Source: Trichostrongylus colubriformis
Lineage: Eukaryota > Nematoda > Chromadorea > Rhabditida > Trichostrongylidae
Length of the DNA: 64,000 bases
NCBI GenBank assembly: GCA_963978905.1
Contig: OZ022261.1
Coordinates: forward strand, 8,371,992 to 8,435,991
Direction: 5' to 3'
Part shown: positions 24,800 to 37,392 of the stretch, one piece after another
How the letters are laid out: every line of letters begins with the position of its first letter
Numbering within the stretch: the stretch's first letter is position 1
Translations under genes and position numbers: made by a program
Notes under the pieces: model-generated
Databases searched by the model: none
What the model was told of the DNA's origin: nothing
Seen by the model: only the letters and a program-made list of their open reading frames with translations

Positions 24800-26690
24800 G
24801 AATTCCATAGCGAGCTCACGGTTGCAGTATGCGGAGGTGAAAGCTCCTAGGACTTCACAGAGATGCAGGCCTAACATGTTCTACCAGATCGAGTGATTCA
24901 CAAAAACTTGCCAGTCAGAGTTGAATTCAGGATACGATTTCCATCCAGGGAGTACTCCATGGTTTTGTATAGTAACTCATTCTTTATGGGAATAGAAATT
25001 TCCAGACAGAAGACAGACAAAACTCTGTAGACACAGCTGCTATTCAATATGAAAATCTGCCACTCCAATCCAGTCTTCTCGCAAGTCAAAGGCACAAATT
25101 TTAAATGAATCTGCCAGCAAAATCGGCCAGTGAAAAATTCTAGAGGCATTGACACACGGTCGCCTCCTGCCCCAAAAAGGCTGGTGCTCGTGTTCCGTCC
25201 ATTGAAGAACGGGAATCAGGGTTCACATTCCCTTTGATCCACCTCGTCCGCCCCTTTAAAAATACAAAAATTCTTGCGAAATTGTTCACTTAATGTCTTT
25301 AAGAACAGAGTAGCCAAAATGTGATAAGAGAGGCGTTCTAAGCCCTCAAGGAATAATCAGGACAAACATTTCGGACCTCAGACACAGTTCGCGTTAATTT
25401 TCGTGTGTTGCGGCTCTCCATAAAGACCCTGGTGTTACTGATGAATACATAAGTGGGGCGAATCCGGAGAAAACCTTTAAAACCCTAAAAATAAGATGTT
25501 CCTGATCTCTTTGGGTTTGACGCGTTTGCAGCCTATAAGCAAGCAGTTCGACGTTTTCACGTGATACTATCGTCTGGTAAGGCTGCTGTTACAATATTTT
25601 CCCTATCTTATGTTATCGCAGTCGATATCATCCTACTATCCAAGTAGGTGCCACAGCTGCCCCGCTGGCTAAGTTGTAGATGGGTGTGGGCCATCTTGAA
25701 ACGGTAGCCGCCATCTCACTTACGGGTTCTTTACGCGTTCGGCCCTCACCCTGCGCCACGGTGATGGCACACATTTCGCTTTTGTCGAAAGGGCTGTCTA
25801 CTCGGGGCAGGAACCAGGACACTCATTTATCGTGAACTGTGCCATTAAGATTAGCCATTAGGGAGACCAAGTCTTAAATCAATGTCTGTGCAACCCATTC
25901 GAGCGTTTCATCCCTTCAGGGTTCATGAATTGATTTAAAATTCGTCTGAGAGGACAGAAGCACTACGTACATGGTTCTTTTGAAGAAAGCATAATAAACC
26001 ACCATATAGAGTCCTATCAATTATTTACTCCATCCCACTTATATTTTGTATTTACTTTTATTTATTTTACTTATACATCGGCCAACTTCTCTAGTCATAG
26101 TACATTTTGAGTTGTAATCATATATTTTGTTACTGAATGCTGTTAATAAACTGTTACCAAAAATCAGTCCGCAACTCTTTTGTTTACCCGTTTACAACGA
26201 TAGATATTTTGGCGCACCCTGTATAAGTCAAACCCCTTCAAATGACACCATAATTACGAATGGATGTGGAATGCGTGGCGCGACTTAAAAGAGAGTTGAC
26301 CAATGCTGAATCCACGTTCACCTCACGATTTCATAATTGGATAATATGACCTGATCTTTATTAAATGGAATCGGGATTATGGCCTGCCCTGCACCAGATA
26401 TCATTTGATCATTCCTCCACATAGTATCCTGAATTGATGAAAAAAATCGTGCGAGCTGCTTATCAAAGGCTTCCAATAAAATCAATATTTTTTAGACTCC
26501 AGAGTTATAGAATTTCGTACATTCAACAATGTAGCCCCAAGCTGTTATAAAAAGAATGGAAATTCCAGTAGGCGTACAAGGCGGACGTGAATACGCAAAC
26601 AATGATTAGGCATTTCCTCCGTTTTCGACCTGATTTAGGCAGGCGAAGAAGACTTGCGCAAGTGACTTCACAGCAATCTTTATTCGACTG
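24800..26690. other. non-coding stretch without recognised gene
   Basis: No element ends are paired here. ATATTTTGGCGCACCCTGTA near 26202 looks like one end of a Tc1-type element without a partner. The AT-rich part near 26030-26160 holds AATAAA-like motifs but no upstream exon was recognised. Confidence 0.4.
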
Positions 26691-26695
26691 TTCTA

Positions 26696-27548
26696 TTAGG
26701 TTGGACGGGAAGTTCTGGGACACCTTGTGAGAAAAATTCAATTTATTTTAATTTTACTCACATGTAACTTCAGTCACCAAAGTATGCACCATCGTGATCT
26801 ACAATGTACTGCCAACGCTCAGGAAGATCGTAGATACCCTTCCGGTAGAATTCGGGAGACTTCTGGTCAAAGAAGTTCTGGAGCCCGCTCTTGAGATCGT
26901 CGTCATCTTTGAACTGTCGCCCGTCAAGGAAGTGGCTCAACGACCGGAATAGGTGGTAGTCAGTTGGGGCCATGTCCGAAGATTACGGTGGGTGGGAGAG
27001 CTTCGTCCAACCAAGGTCCTGGATCCTTTGACACGCCAACTTTGCCACATGTGGGTGAGCGTTATCGTGGAGGAAGAGGTCTTGGTCCATTTTTCCGGTA
27101 AGTTTTGGCGCTCCGGTGTCCAATTGCCTGCAGTAGAGATCGGCAGTGGCTGTCGTGTTGGATGGTAACAGTTTCCTATTTTTTTGAAAATTTTCAAAAA
27201 AAAAAGTTTTTTTCTCAATGCAATTTTTTGAATATTTTCCTGTTCCAATTTGAGCCGATCGAGCCATCGGGCTGCCGCCATATGAGAGACAGTACCTGGG
27301 TCCATCGACTGGTTAATTTTGTTAGTGGCCTCGCATGCTGAGGAACCGAGGCGGTGTTCGTGAATTTCGCACCTTTCGCGAAATTGCCGTAAATTCACTG
27401 CTAGTTGAAGCCGTAGAGAATATGAATGTGCTATTCAGAAGCCCTTTTCAGACGCTTCATATACCCCCCACTACCAAATGCTCCCGAAGCTTTACAGGTT
27501 TCTACAGGAAAAAACAAAAAGTGTCCCAGAACTTCCCGTCCAACCTAA
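26696..27548 (-). mobile_element. mariner transposon with perfect inverted ends, internally deleted
   Basis: The two ends are identical over 28 bases, beginning TTAGGTTGGACGGGAAGTTC, and are flanked by TA (26694-26695, 27549-27550). At 853 bp the element is well short of the usual mariner length of about 1.3 kb. The encoded transposase lies on the minus strand and is defective (see 26770-27398). Confidence 0.9.
26770..27398 (-). pseudogene. mariner transposase, deleted and interrupted
   Basis: From the N-terminus: MNLRQFRERCEI leads into a helix-turn-helix segment (ACEATNKINQSM..GTVSHMAAARWL). The region that should carry the first catalytic Asp is missing. After a frameshift in an A/T run near 27190 the frame continues with FLHDNAHPHVAK (second Asp), then SHPP, a stop codon at 26983-26985, and SSDMAPTDYHLFRSL (third Asp). 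The last two Asp residues are separated by 34 positions, the mariner D34D spacing. The C-terminus SPEFYRKGIYDLPERWQYIV is well preserved. It cannot encode an active enzyme, but its ends look usable in trans. Confidence 0.9.
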
Positions 27549-27944
27549 TACTTTGTTGAAAAGCATAAAAAAGAGAGCTCATCGGCAAAGTGCGGTCTTT
27601 GAGGCATTTTTGAAAAGCACGTTTCAAAGACGGAGATAGCATGCAGTGATTCAAATCCTGGATGAAACTTGTCCACGACAAAATATCTTTCTATCAAGAG
27701 CATTGTTTCCCAAGACGGGGATCGAATCAAGTTCACGACTCCTCACCCAACCGGAGGGAAATGCCTAAAACGATGACCAGACGGCTTATTTGATAAGTAT
27801 GCACGCGAAGGTGGTTAGTATACATTATGAGTGATTTGGCGGACGCTTATTTCCCAGTCCGACGAGTGCTCAAGCCGACGATTTGTGATAACATCAAAGC
27901 TAATTTTTGATAGCTGCTGATTTACGCCGCAGCCCGCGATGCGA

Positions 27945-28063
27945 AAGTTGTTACAAGTATGCTGAGTAATGGGTAAAAACTTCGGTCTCGGACGGGTTTC
28001 GAATCTCCATTCCATGCTTTCCGGGCTCCAGGCTTTTACCCATAACTCAGCATACTTGTAACA
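27945..28063. repeat. inverted repeat, AAGTATGCTGAGT family copy 1
   Basis: TTACAAGTATGCTGAGTAAT and its continuation GGGTAAAAAC (27951-27980) are mirrored at 28032-28063 (GCTTTTACCCATAACTCAGC and onward). A related pair lies at 58654-58736, and the flanking segment 27880-27950 also matches 58737-58800 in inverted orientation. A partial third copy is at 51230-51263. The element class is unknown. Confidence 0.65.
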
Positions 28064-28099
28064 CAGTACATTTATCTACAAAATATTATATGTATATAC

Positions 28100-29580
28100 A
28101 TCTGCATTCTGAGCGATATAATCTCACATAATTGATGGTATTGAGAAAAAACGTGGGAGCCCCGCGGCTAGGTTGCCTTCACCGCTTATTACGCTCACGA
28201 GTCAGCTCATTTGAAGAGGGATTCTAAGTGCAGAAGTTCCCCTAATCTAGTAAGAGCATTCACCTCTTCAAATTACTATAGAAAATCACAGAAAGTTACG
28301 CTTACCATTACAACGAAATTATAATAAAAATTGATTTCAATAAAGTTCAAATCCATGCAGTTGTGATAGCAGGAGTTTGTCCTAATTGACTATTATGATA
28401 TCTAAGGTAATATGTTAAAAGATCGATAATGAGTATGACATCCGTTTTTGATGCAAGCGGTATTTGGCGCCGCAATTTTCTCGAAAATTTCATTTAATTT
28501 GCACTGAGGAAACCTGGGCGAGATTCTATGACTAGTTTTGAAACAAACGCGCACGTCAATGCATGACCTCTGACCCTCACGCCTTTTTCGATGCTTACCA
28601 AATATGACAAAATCTTTAAAAAAGCAATTCTGCTTGAATAAACCTGCTATCAACCGCTCATACATCGAACTTCGAAGCTTTTAAATAATACAAAAAAAAC
28701 GACCAGATAATAATACCAAATGATAATAATAACTAAATAGCAAATAAAAACTGTCAAAAAGTCGACATACCATCTGAACGGGTGATCGTCTGGATTAGAC
28801 TATGCCGTCCAATGCGCTCACGCGCTCGCATACGCGCCGCAGCCCAGGAACTTGCGGCGCGTCTGTGTGACAGAACGAACGCGCATCGTGAAAACTCTGC
28901 AGCAATTATTAGACTTAGAAAGAGATAGATTAGAGGAGAAAATTTGTTGAGGGCCAGGGAATCAATAATATATTGATAGGTCTTAGTATTTACAGAAATT
29001 TGGGGTTCATCTGGTATGTAGCACAAAACTGTGGATCAATCGAATGTGATTTTATTGGATGGGATTTATTTTAGAGAAGATACAGAACTCGAGGAAAATA
29101 CTCAATTGGCTGACTCACCGACGATCTTTGCTCTTTTGGCATTCATCTCAGAGTCGACTGAAGAAGGAACAAATTCCTAGTAGGCGTTTCGTTTGGTGGG
29201 GCATGATGTGCTGTCTTCACGAAGACGAGGAGCGACGAACGTTTAAACGTAGACAATAGTGATGCACGCCAACGGAACGCAGATTTAAGGTGCAAATAGA
29301 TGCAAATCGATACATGAAATTTTTACGCCAATTGTCCTCCCTCGCAACTGTTCGAACGACCGCTTCCTGATTCCCTATCATCAGTCCAGTCATCTAGCTG
29401 TTTTAACTTGCAAAACTCCCACAGCGAAACGTATAAGTACTCATTTTCTGAGGCCTTTTTCATTTCTAGAAAGTTACCCCGTGTAGACTGCTACTCTAGT
29501 GCCTTACTAGCAAAATAGTGCTATACATGGTAATGTGGATATCCCGCTGACAAAAGATGTGCATTTAATAACACATTTTA
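28100..29580. other. non-coding stretch with one GC hairpin
   Basis: ACGCGCCGCA and TGCGGCGCGT form a 10-bp stem around an 11-base loop near 28831-28861. Nothing else is recognised; the 28754-29026 minus frame has no domain. Confidence 0.4.
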
Positions 29581-29594
29581 AACAAACCACACAT

Positions 29595-29822
29595 GGGTCA
29601 ATTCAAGTCGGGGGGGGGGAGACGCAACTTTGCGTCATGGTCAAAGCTCCTTTCCCTCCCTAGGCTTAGGCTAAAATTGATATCCCCTCCTTCCACATGA
29701 AAAAGCATCTCTCAAAGCATAGGTCTCATCTGCTTTAGCCCAAGCCTAGGGAGGGAAAGAAGTTTTGACGTGGGTGAAAATTTGACGCAAAGTTGCGCCT
29801 CTCCTCGGATTTGAATTGACCC
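29595..29822 (-). mobile_element. G-tract MITE (GGGTCAA ends) with 8-bp target duplication, copy 2
   Basis: The ends are GGGTCAATTCAAGTCGGG and, mirrored, GGATTTGAATTGACCC. The eight bases CCACACAT occur directly outside both ends (29587-29594, 29823-29830). Eight-base duplications are typical of hAT-like and, with GG-starting ends, Merlin-like elements. The body matches 22961-23191 in the opposite orientation. No protein is encoded. Confidence 0.85.
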
Positions 29823-29834
29823 CCACACATTAAT

Positions 29835-31460
29835 TGAGTCACCGGAGAAAATGGAGAAAAGAAGGACTGACTAAGATCACATCACAAGCGCCCAGAGAAG
29901 TAAAAGAACGAAAATTAAGAAAGGAGAGCATGGTTGAGAAATAGTTTCAATATGGAACCGTGCACTTTCCAGCAACCAACGGATAATAACGATTATGAGA
30001 TCAAATTGCAAAATCGATATTCTCTCTTAGAATTGTTGACTTAAAAGACTTCAGCGTAAACATTACACGTTTCAATATAACAGAGGTCCGGAAGCTTTGG
30101 TTGTGATTACTTACAAGCATCTTGCTCTCTCACCTTCACAATTAAGTAGTAAGTTATCTCATAACAAGAGATGCTACCGGATAAAGGACTAATGAGTGAA
30201 AATACAAAACTCAATGGGTTGATGAATAATTAGCGGCTTTTTGTGGGCTCTTTTTTCGTCCAAAAAAATTGGTGTATTGTGTCAGGGTATTTTTCTTGCA
30301 TTGTTTCCTCCTATTATTTTGCAGATAACGGAAGTTCGTGCTTAAAAGCATAATGAACGAGAACCATGGTGAAAATGTCGAAAACGAAAAAAACCTCGTC
30401 AAAAAAAAAAGCCGCAATAATTAAGCATAAACCCTTCAGTTCGAAAGCCGTTAGTACTAAGGAGCCCTGGTCAAACAATTTTGAAAGTCAGGGCAGAACT
30501 TGTATTACTTTCTGGTAAGCAGTTGCAACCTTACCAAAATCAGCAGCTGATAAATCACAAAACTTCCATTGCAGGTTTTCAGTGCTTGAAGCGTGTGAAG
30601 GTGAACGCTCTGGTATCTTTGTAGAGGTAGGGTAGCGTCACTATCGAAACGTTTCCCAGCGTAGGACGATTTCTCAAACTCCAGAAAATTTTTATGGTGA
30701 AGTAGCATAGTAGCATGAATATACCACGGTGAATGCACAATCTATGGGGTAATAGCTCATCAGAATTTCTAATTACAAAGAGCATAGGATAGATTCTTCA
30801 TCGCTATTCTAGCGTCAAATAATCGCACAATTGATTAACGCAGGATCTGGACCCGAATCCTCGGAGGTTTCCGAATAAAATAACCCTCACCCTTCTAGCG
30901 CGCATGACAAGAAAATTCGTTGAAATCTAATAGCCCTTGTATTATTTCCATGTTAACATGTAAGCAGCCTAATTCCAAAGCCTCTCTCTCACAGCCTTCC
31001 TCGTCCACCCAACAGACATTCCTATAGAATAGTGTAAGGAGGTCTACAGTATTGGAAAATTCTAAAACTGAGACGCAGCACTTCGCTGTGTAACAGAGTT
31101 CATACGGAAATTAGCCTCAAATCGTTTCAGTGGAAAATCGTTTCAAATCGACTCACGTGCACTTCTCTCGGTGAAATTTGTAGATGCGTTCAACGCTGAG
31201 CGAACACGAGGAGAAGCAGAGACTTGATTAAATTTCGTCAAAGCAGATTCTGTCGGTCACAAAAAACATCGTGACGAAATCGATACTAATAGTGAAGGTA
31301 AATCAATTACGCATTGATTTTATGCTTTAATGCATAAAGTCAGTACTAGAAAGTCCTGAGATCGATTACTACTATACCGTAGACACTATCTGAACACGAT
31401 AAAGTCTGGGAAAACCAATAAGACTCTATACAGCGAAGTAAGGGATAAAAGATAAAGTCT
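29835..31460. other. non-coding stretch without recognised gene
   Basis: Frames are short and without splice context. No paired repeats were recognised. Confidence 0.4.
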
Positions 31461-31469
31461 TGGCGTCAA

Positions 31470-31705
31470 AAATACTTTCTGTGGGATGCGCCGTGCATTC
31501 AAGCGAGATTTTGCCTGTAGGCAGACTAGCAGGGCCATCAGATGTAGAAGTCAGTGCTTTTATGCTCCCAGACGAGTCTGCTACCAATCTAACTACACGA
31601 AGGGATGGTAGGTTTGGTCGCCCTGGACGGGGCATTGATGCTGGATTTGATCCCTGCACCATGAGAATGGGAGTGTGCGCCACCTGTCACTACACCACCT
31701 ATGCT
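31470..31705 (-). repeat. tRNA-like SINE copy with body
   Basis: On the minus strand the head reads GGTGGTGTAGTGACAGGTGG, CACACTCCCATTCTCATGG and GGGATCAAATCC. It then runs into a body that includes CTACAGGCAAAATCTCGCTT and GAATGCACGGCGCATCCC. The same head and body blocks in the same order are in the copy at 62565-62825, so the unit is longer than the tRNA-like head alone, about 230-260 bases. Confidence 0.6.
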
Positions 31706-31709
31706 CACA

Positions 31710-34080
31710 CAGTGAAATACGTGAAACAATGCGCTGACACAGCAGAGTGGAAGCATTTTTAATTTAGTTAAGACCTTGGCATTATAGATCACTACATCTT
31801 GTATAGAGTGCAGGTTTATAAGGTTTTGGAGGGATTTGGAATCAATTTCAACATTATTTGCTTTTTTAGAATTTTCTCAGTACAACAGGAAAATATGCCC
31901 GTCTCCGATATTGCAAGGATTAACAAAAGAAGTATAGCCGTTTGGGATGAGCTGAGAACAAAATCCTATTGCGGATGCGCCATGCATCCTCTTCATTCCA
32001 CAATCGCAGTAATGTTCATATGGACATAGAGCCAACATTGGCACAGCCAGCTGATTAACAAAATGAGTATACGTATTCTATCAGATAGGTCGGGCATTGA
32101 AGCGACTACTGAAGATGGAAGGTATGTTCCTGGATTCGATCGAATACCTGTTCGTGCACTTACTTTGAATTTGCCGACACTCCATCTTCGCAGTACTAAC
32201 TTTGATGCTATTTTTATACATACATGAGTGCTATACAAGGAGAAAGCATCAAGCATTAGATGAGTCACGTTCCCTTGGAATGCGCCATACATTTCACCAC
32301 CAGTCAGAATCATTTCAGAGCTATTTGGCTTCTACAGTAACTTGTGGGAGCCAGTTGGTGTACAGTAGTTCTTTTATCTTTCCAAACGAGTTTGGTACCA
32401 ACTCTTCCGCAACCATTACTTAAGCTTATTAACCTGGCCGAAAAATGGGCCATTAGTTGATCCTTGGACAATGTCAGTAGTAACGGTCCTACTGGCATTA
32501 CACCTCTCCACACATACATGTAGATTACTGATCAAAATTTTGTTGTGCTAATTGTGCAGTAGGAATGCGTAGAAAAACTTCTACGCATTCTAGTATAGGC
32601 ATTAATTGGAAGCCTCGTTCAAACTTCACGAAGTGCGCATATGATAATTAGATAAAGTGATATTGGACTCAGTTCGTTGAAATATAAAAAATGCATAATT
32701 TTAATCCAATTATTTCAGTAATTTCACACAGTGCTATTTGAAAAGGTAAAGTCTTCAAGCAATCTATGAACGTGCTATTTGGATGTTTCTGATGGGCCCG
32801 GAATTCGCAATGGGAAACATTGAAAGACTCACAGAACTCATTAACGGAGATCAAAAAAACAGGATAAGCAGTCGCTGCACAACCAGGAAGCGACGCATAA
32901 ACAAATCATCTCCAAACCAAATTTTCGGACAATTCTTACTTGAAATTCGGAAATTTCGGACATTCTCTTCATGGCCATCTAGGGATCGTTCAGGCCACAC
33001 AATGTAAGAATCAATACAGCATTGTGGCTTCTCAAAAAAATGGCAGCTTAATACGATATTAGGCTGTCCAAAAATTCCAGATCACAGTGCCCAATTTTCG
33101 TTTCCTAATTTTATGTTACCTTCTCCTTACATTCATCCAACGTAATAAATGTTACAACTATATATCCACAACATATAATCAAATGCATCGAGGTCTAGTC
33201 GATCTGTGGAACCTCACACACTTCTGATCAAGGAAAAATTGCATGTCGGTTTTGAAGACACCTTGATTAGCTTGTCATTTCTCATGTCTCTTCATAAAGT
33301 GCGCTAAAGAGCAAACAAGGTGGTGCTCCATTAGCTAAGGTTGTTCGGTGCTATCGCCTTCAGAAGGGGCTTTCCGCTATGGACATTATCTCGACCTAAT
33401 CCTAGAATGAGAAAGAACCTCCTTTTTCGTCCACTGAGGCTTAAGCAAAAATATGCGCTTGAGTGTGCTAAGTGAGCCTTTCAAGGTACTTATAAGTGCA
33501 ACTTTGTAGCTCTCCTCTTTGTGATAGCACCGTTAGTACCAGGCGACGGATAAGAAAGAAATGCCCGAGCTGAAGTCTCCAATTTCTTGTGAATTTTCTT
33601 CTCAATACGGGGCCGCATCGGCGCACATACCAAAAACTGTTTCAATTTGCCCTAGTCTGGGTGGCAGCATAGGTAAGCTGCTCACAGTAGAATTCCGCAA
33701 GGCAGTAGTGGAGAAGATAGAAGCCACCGGTGCGCTGTTATCTTCGTGTCCTATCAACAAGTTGAAAGTACCTTTTTTTTTTGATGGGCTGGACTTTCGT
33801 ATTCTGAATTTCCCGAATCGTTTGAGCAGAGCCTTCGCCACCTGCGAAAAGGTCAACACACAGTCCTTACTATTCATTGCCAGTGACGATGTCGAAAAGT
33901 CATGCAAACGAGCGATCAAAGGTCCAGGGTAGCATTACGAGATGAAGTCGTGTGTGGAGCCGATGCGAACTCATCGATCAATATGAGAAACATATTCCTT
34001 ATTTTCAAGTCTTCTCGATTCATAAGCATTTCGCAGTGTGAGCATCCTGTAGCACCGGTGGTGCCCTGTCGCACGATTCA
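31710..34080. other. non-coding stretch with an unassigned open frame
   Basis: Plus frame 33561-33932 (123 codons) and its minus-strand counterpart are both open. Neither shows a motif I recognise. The GGCGCATCC-type SINE block recurs near 31970-31990. No terminal repeats were paired. Confidence 0.35.
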
Positions 34081-34084
34081 CTGG

Positions 34085-34318
34085 GTGTGCACCCTTATGT
34101 CAGGATTTCGCACCGCGGCATGTCGGAAGCGAAGCGATGCACGAGCGAGAGGCGCCATGTTGTCAAGTCCCGAAGCGATTACAAGTCAACTGCGTATTGC
34201 GCCCCCAAGCATTACCGTGTAATCGTTCTAACACCCAACTAGCGTGACGCGCATAGCTCGCACACACTGCGTCGCACGCCGTTTGTCGTCATGCGAAATC
34301 TGACATAACGGTACACGC
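34085..34318. mobile_element. GC-rich hairpin MITE, TTATGTCAGG family, copy 1
   Basis: The left end GTGTGCACCCTTATGTCAGG and, on the other strand, the right end GCGTGTACCGTTATGTCAGA form the terminal inverted repeat and run on into ATTTCGC. The interior is GC-rich (GTGTGCGAGC, GCGTCGCACGCC). Related ends are at 40274-40350, 46422-46610 and 5774-5846. The target duplication could not be decided. Confidence 0.6.
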
Positions 34319-35839
34319 TCACGACTCACTACATCGTATCCTTCTCATGAGCCTAGCGGAGAGCATCCACAGTGAGGTCATTAGATTGCCATATGTCTAT
34401 AGTCTTCAAAACAAGACACCATTTTCAAAAGGTTGGCTCCAGCGCTGTACCAACATTGAGGACCTACCTGCTCTTCTGCCAGGTGAATCCTGCCTGCAAC
34501 CTAGCCCACTAAAGATCTCATACTGAGCTCCTGAAAATTAGGCCTGGAAGAGCTGCTCCCTAAATTTGGGCCACAGCCAAGACAAGCAGTAAATGAGTTG
34601 GTCAGCTGATGGGAAGGGTAAAGGTCGGCATCCTACATATGAAGAGTCGAGTGGAGGTTTATCAGGATTCTCCCACGAATTTTTTTACAACAATCATAAT
34701 AAAGCGGTCCGGAACTAATAGACCAGACTAGTAACTGGACGAAAAAAACCTCTCCAATGTCAACGAACTGGTATTTAGTAATGCTGGCAAGTACATCCAA
34801 GCACAGCTGCAAAATAAAAAATTAAGCTAAATAGGCGCCCTGATAATAGGCTACTTTCGATGGGTGGTTGAGTGATACTTAAAATTTATAAATTTTTGTA
34901 CCAAAGAATCAAATTCTAAATGAAATCGATTTCAGATTATTTTGTTTTATTTTGTTTTGAGGACAGAGGACAAAGATAGGGAGATATGCAACACGATCAA
35001 GTGGTCAGTAACTCTGAGTCGTCTGAGAGAAATCACTTCAAGGCTGGGTTTTCTGCAGTCAGGCACCTACCTAGATTCATCATTTTCTGAATTTTTCACT
35101 CATCATTTACCTTTTACCACGTATGGTGATGAAATATTGTCGTTTTCAGTCCAAAATCTGAAACCGCAGAATGGAAGCAACCAATCGACGATATGTATTT
35201 GAACGTAAAAATGGATAATAGAATATAATCGGACTTTTTAAGTACTCAGACGCTGATCACTAACATTGTGCAAAGCTTGATAATTCAAACTTTTTGCGTT
35301 ACAAATACATCAAGTTCTCATGGTTCTGAGCGTGATTTAGGCTGTTTTATTTCGATAGAATTCTCATTTAAGTTCTTTCATACACATCCATCAATCCTTT
35401 CGATGTAAAAATGACACAGTAGATTTGAATGTTGTGGCTATTGGCACCTTATATCTCCGGGTTAAGCACGCAAGCAAACTGTGTAGTTGCGTAGGAATTG
35501 TTGCGACGTCGCCACTTACTGTGAAGCATCATTCACAACTGTACACCTTCCCCTGCACAATCACTTTCTTGAAAACTCTTTGGTGAAGAGGCATGGTTGG
35601 AAGCTTCTTCAGATACTTTAATAACTAAAGATTGCAAGTTGTAGGGATTCACCGCGACGTCGCGTCGGCTCCTCTTGCACCACAAGACTATTTAGGGTAC
35701 AACTGCTTCGAGACATTTCAAGCCAAATATGATAAACAACGTGCCACGAGCTGAGCGCGAATGGCGCAGATCCTCCTACTCGAGATTTACAGAACCTCTG
35801 TGTCCTCTGTGTCCGTTGCCAAACCAAAAACAAACTTAC

Positions 35840-35854
35840 CGAAACTGGGATTCA
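35840..35854 (-). CDS. possible microexon of the unrecognised minus-strand gene
   Basis: Fifteen bases between a TTTAAG acceptor-like sequence and a strong GTAAGT donor. Inserting it after the exon at 35925-36048 keeps the frame and adds V-N-P-S-F. This is speculative because both the exon size and the acceptor are marginal. Confidence 0.25.
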
Positions 35855-35924
35855 CTTAAATTATGTGAAAGTGTAGATCCTTTAGTTTGAAAAAAAAACC
35901 GAAAAAATTCTAGCCCAAACATAC

Positions 35925-36048
35925 CTCCAAAGACCTCGTTACCGTTCTGAATCGCATATGTTTTCGCTGTGTACTTGTTTAGATCACCACCTTTGAATTC
36001 GCTCATCACTGATTTGTTATCCCGTGTTCGTTTCTTTGTCATGAAAAC
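35925..36048 (-). CDS. exon of an unrecognised protein-coding gene
   Basis: This exon begins right after a classic nematode-type acceptor (CTTCTTTTAG) and ends at a strong GTATGT donor. It reads VFMTKKRTRDNKSVMSEFKG and then GDLNKYTAKTYAIQNGNEVF in one open frame, and ends one base into a codon. The preceding exon (36292-36444) ends in phase 0 and this one begins in phase 0, so the pair splice without breaking the frame. The peptide is basic at its start and matches no family I know. With its neighbour it gives the most convincing spliced host gene in the window. Where the protein acts cannot be told from this fragment. Confidence 0.6.
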
Positions 36049-36291
36049 CTAAAAGAAGCATTCTTAGCTTTTCCGTAAATGATTGAAAGGAAAAGCTAAT
36101 TTCAATGTATCATACAGCAAGCTTCAACGAGTGCAGAGATAAATGTTATTCTCAGTCCTCATTATTCAAGATGCTGTAACACAAAACAAAGGAAGAACAC
36201 TTTATTACACGAAAAATAAAGTGGCAGGGGACAAAAAAAATCAAACGGGTAAGATAAAAAGCGGTAAATTTGAGTTTTGGTGACATACTAC

Positions 36292-36444
36292 CGGTTCAAA
36301 TCCATGTTGTTCTTGCAACATTCGCAGACGGAAGGAGTCATGAGCGGCTTTGAATGGGCGACGAGGTTGTGGAATGCTTTCAGTTGGACCTTCTCCTGCT
36401 GAGCGCTTCTTCTCATGTGACAGCGTCCTGAATACGGAAGGAAC
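36292..36444 (-). CDS. exon of an unrecognised protein-coding gene
   Basis: The exon is 153 bases, exactly 51 codons, between a CCACTAG acceptor and a GTAGTATG donor. It reads VPSVFRTLSHEKKRSAGEGP, then TESIPQPRRPFKAAHDSFRL, then RMLQEQHGFEP. An alternative, stronger-looking acceptor (GTATTCAG) lies 17 bases further in and would change the phase. The intron to the next exon is 243 bases. The fragment is rich in Arg, Lys and Pro, suggesting a disordered or nucleic-acid-associated part, but no domain was recognised. Confidence 0.55.
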
Positions 36445-36719
36445 CTAGTGGCACACATTTACTTCAGCAAACTTCACTAAAGTGTCACGCTGAAAACGTT
36501 GTCGAATGACAAGACTATACACGTGGCACATGCTGTCGCAAAAGGCAACCATTTTTATTTGAATCTTTATATCTCGAACGTTATACTTCTTGTCCTTTCG
36601 CGGATCGATTGAGTGCACGAGCTAGATCACATCTGAATGCATGCATGATCTGCAGCGATCGCGCGCGCGGAAAAAGACCCCATATACATATGCGGAAAGA
36701 GACTCCATATACATACATA

Positions 36720-37392
36720 TTGGGTAGTCTAAAAAGTCTTTTCGTACTTTTAAATACCGCTTTTTCCCTCCCGACTGCTTTCCAGCAATCTCTTCTGTAC
36801 ATACACATGTAGTACAAGTCCACACGCATCTATAGGTATTATTGTCTTCCATCTCCCGGATAACCTTTTTCGGCTAAACAATTATATCAAAGGTCAACCT
36901 CGTTTTCAATAAAAAAATTTTCATTGAATGGCGTTAGACAGGGAAAAGAAAAGATGATAATCCGATGGAGCAAGATCAGGGCTATAGGGTGGATGGGGCA
37001 TCAATTTTTGTTCAAGCTCGAGAACTTTTTGGCGAGGCGATTTTTGGCAAGTCTTCTCACTATTGAAAAAGTGATTCGCCAAAAAGTTCTCGAGCTTGGA
37101 TGAATATTGCTGCCCCATCCACCTTATAGCTCTGATCTTGCTCCATCGGACTATCATTTTTCCTTTCCCTGTCTAACGCCATTCAAAGAAAAACTTTCAA
37201 TAATGAAGATGACAGTGACCTTTGATATGTTTATTTTGCCGAAAAAGGTTATCCGGGAGATGGAAGACAATAATACCTATAGATGCGTGTGGACTTGTAC
37301 TACACGTGTATGTACAGAAGAGATTGCTGGAAAGCAGTTTGGAGGGAAAAAGCGGTATTTAAAAATACGAAAAGACTTTTTAGACTACCCGA
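36720..37392. mobile_element. mariner-derived giant hairpin (fold-back) element
   Basis: The two halves are inverted copies of each other over roughly 310 bases with a short spacer near 37030-37080. The outer ends are TTGGGTAGTCTAAAAAGTCT and its mirror, flanked by TA (36718-36719, 37393-37394). Each arm carries the same mariner transposase 3' segment. The minus strand reads LMPHPPYSPDLAPSDYHLFF (within 36921-37157) and the plus strand reads MLPHPPYSSDLAPSDYHFSF (from 37107), so the third catalytic Asp region is present twice, facing opposite ways. The 5' half of the transposase is absent. It lies in or near the intron structure of the minus-strand gene. Confidence 0.85.

Noticed and set aside
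26195..26220. TATTTTGGCGCACCCTGTATA as a Tc1-type end
   Set aside because: No inverted partner was found. A single end could be chance.
33561..33932. 123-codon plus frame with a 105-codon antisense frame
   Set aside because: No motif was recognised on either strand, so neither could be chosen or supported.
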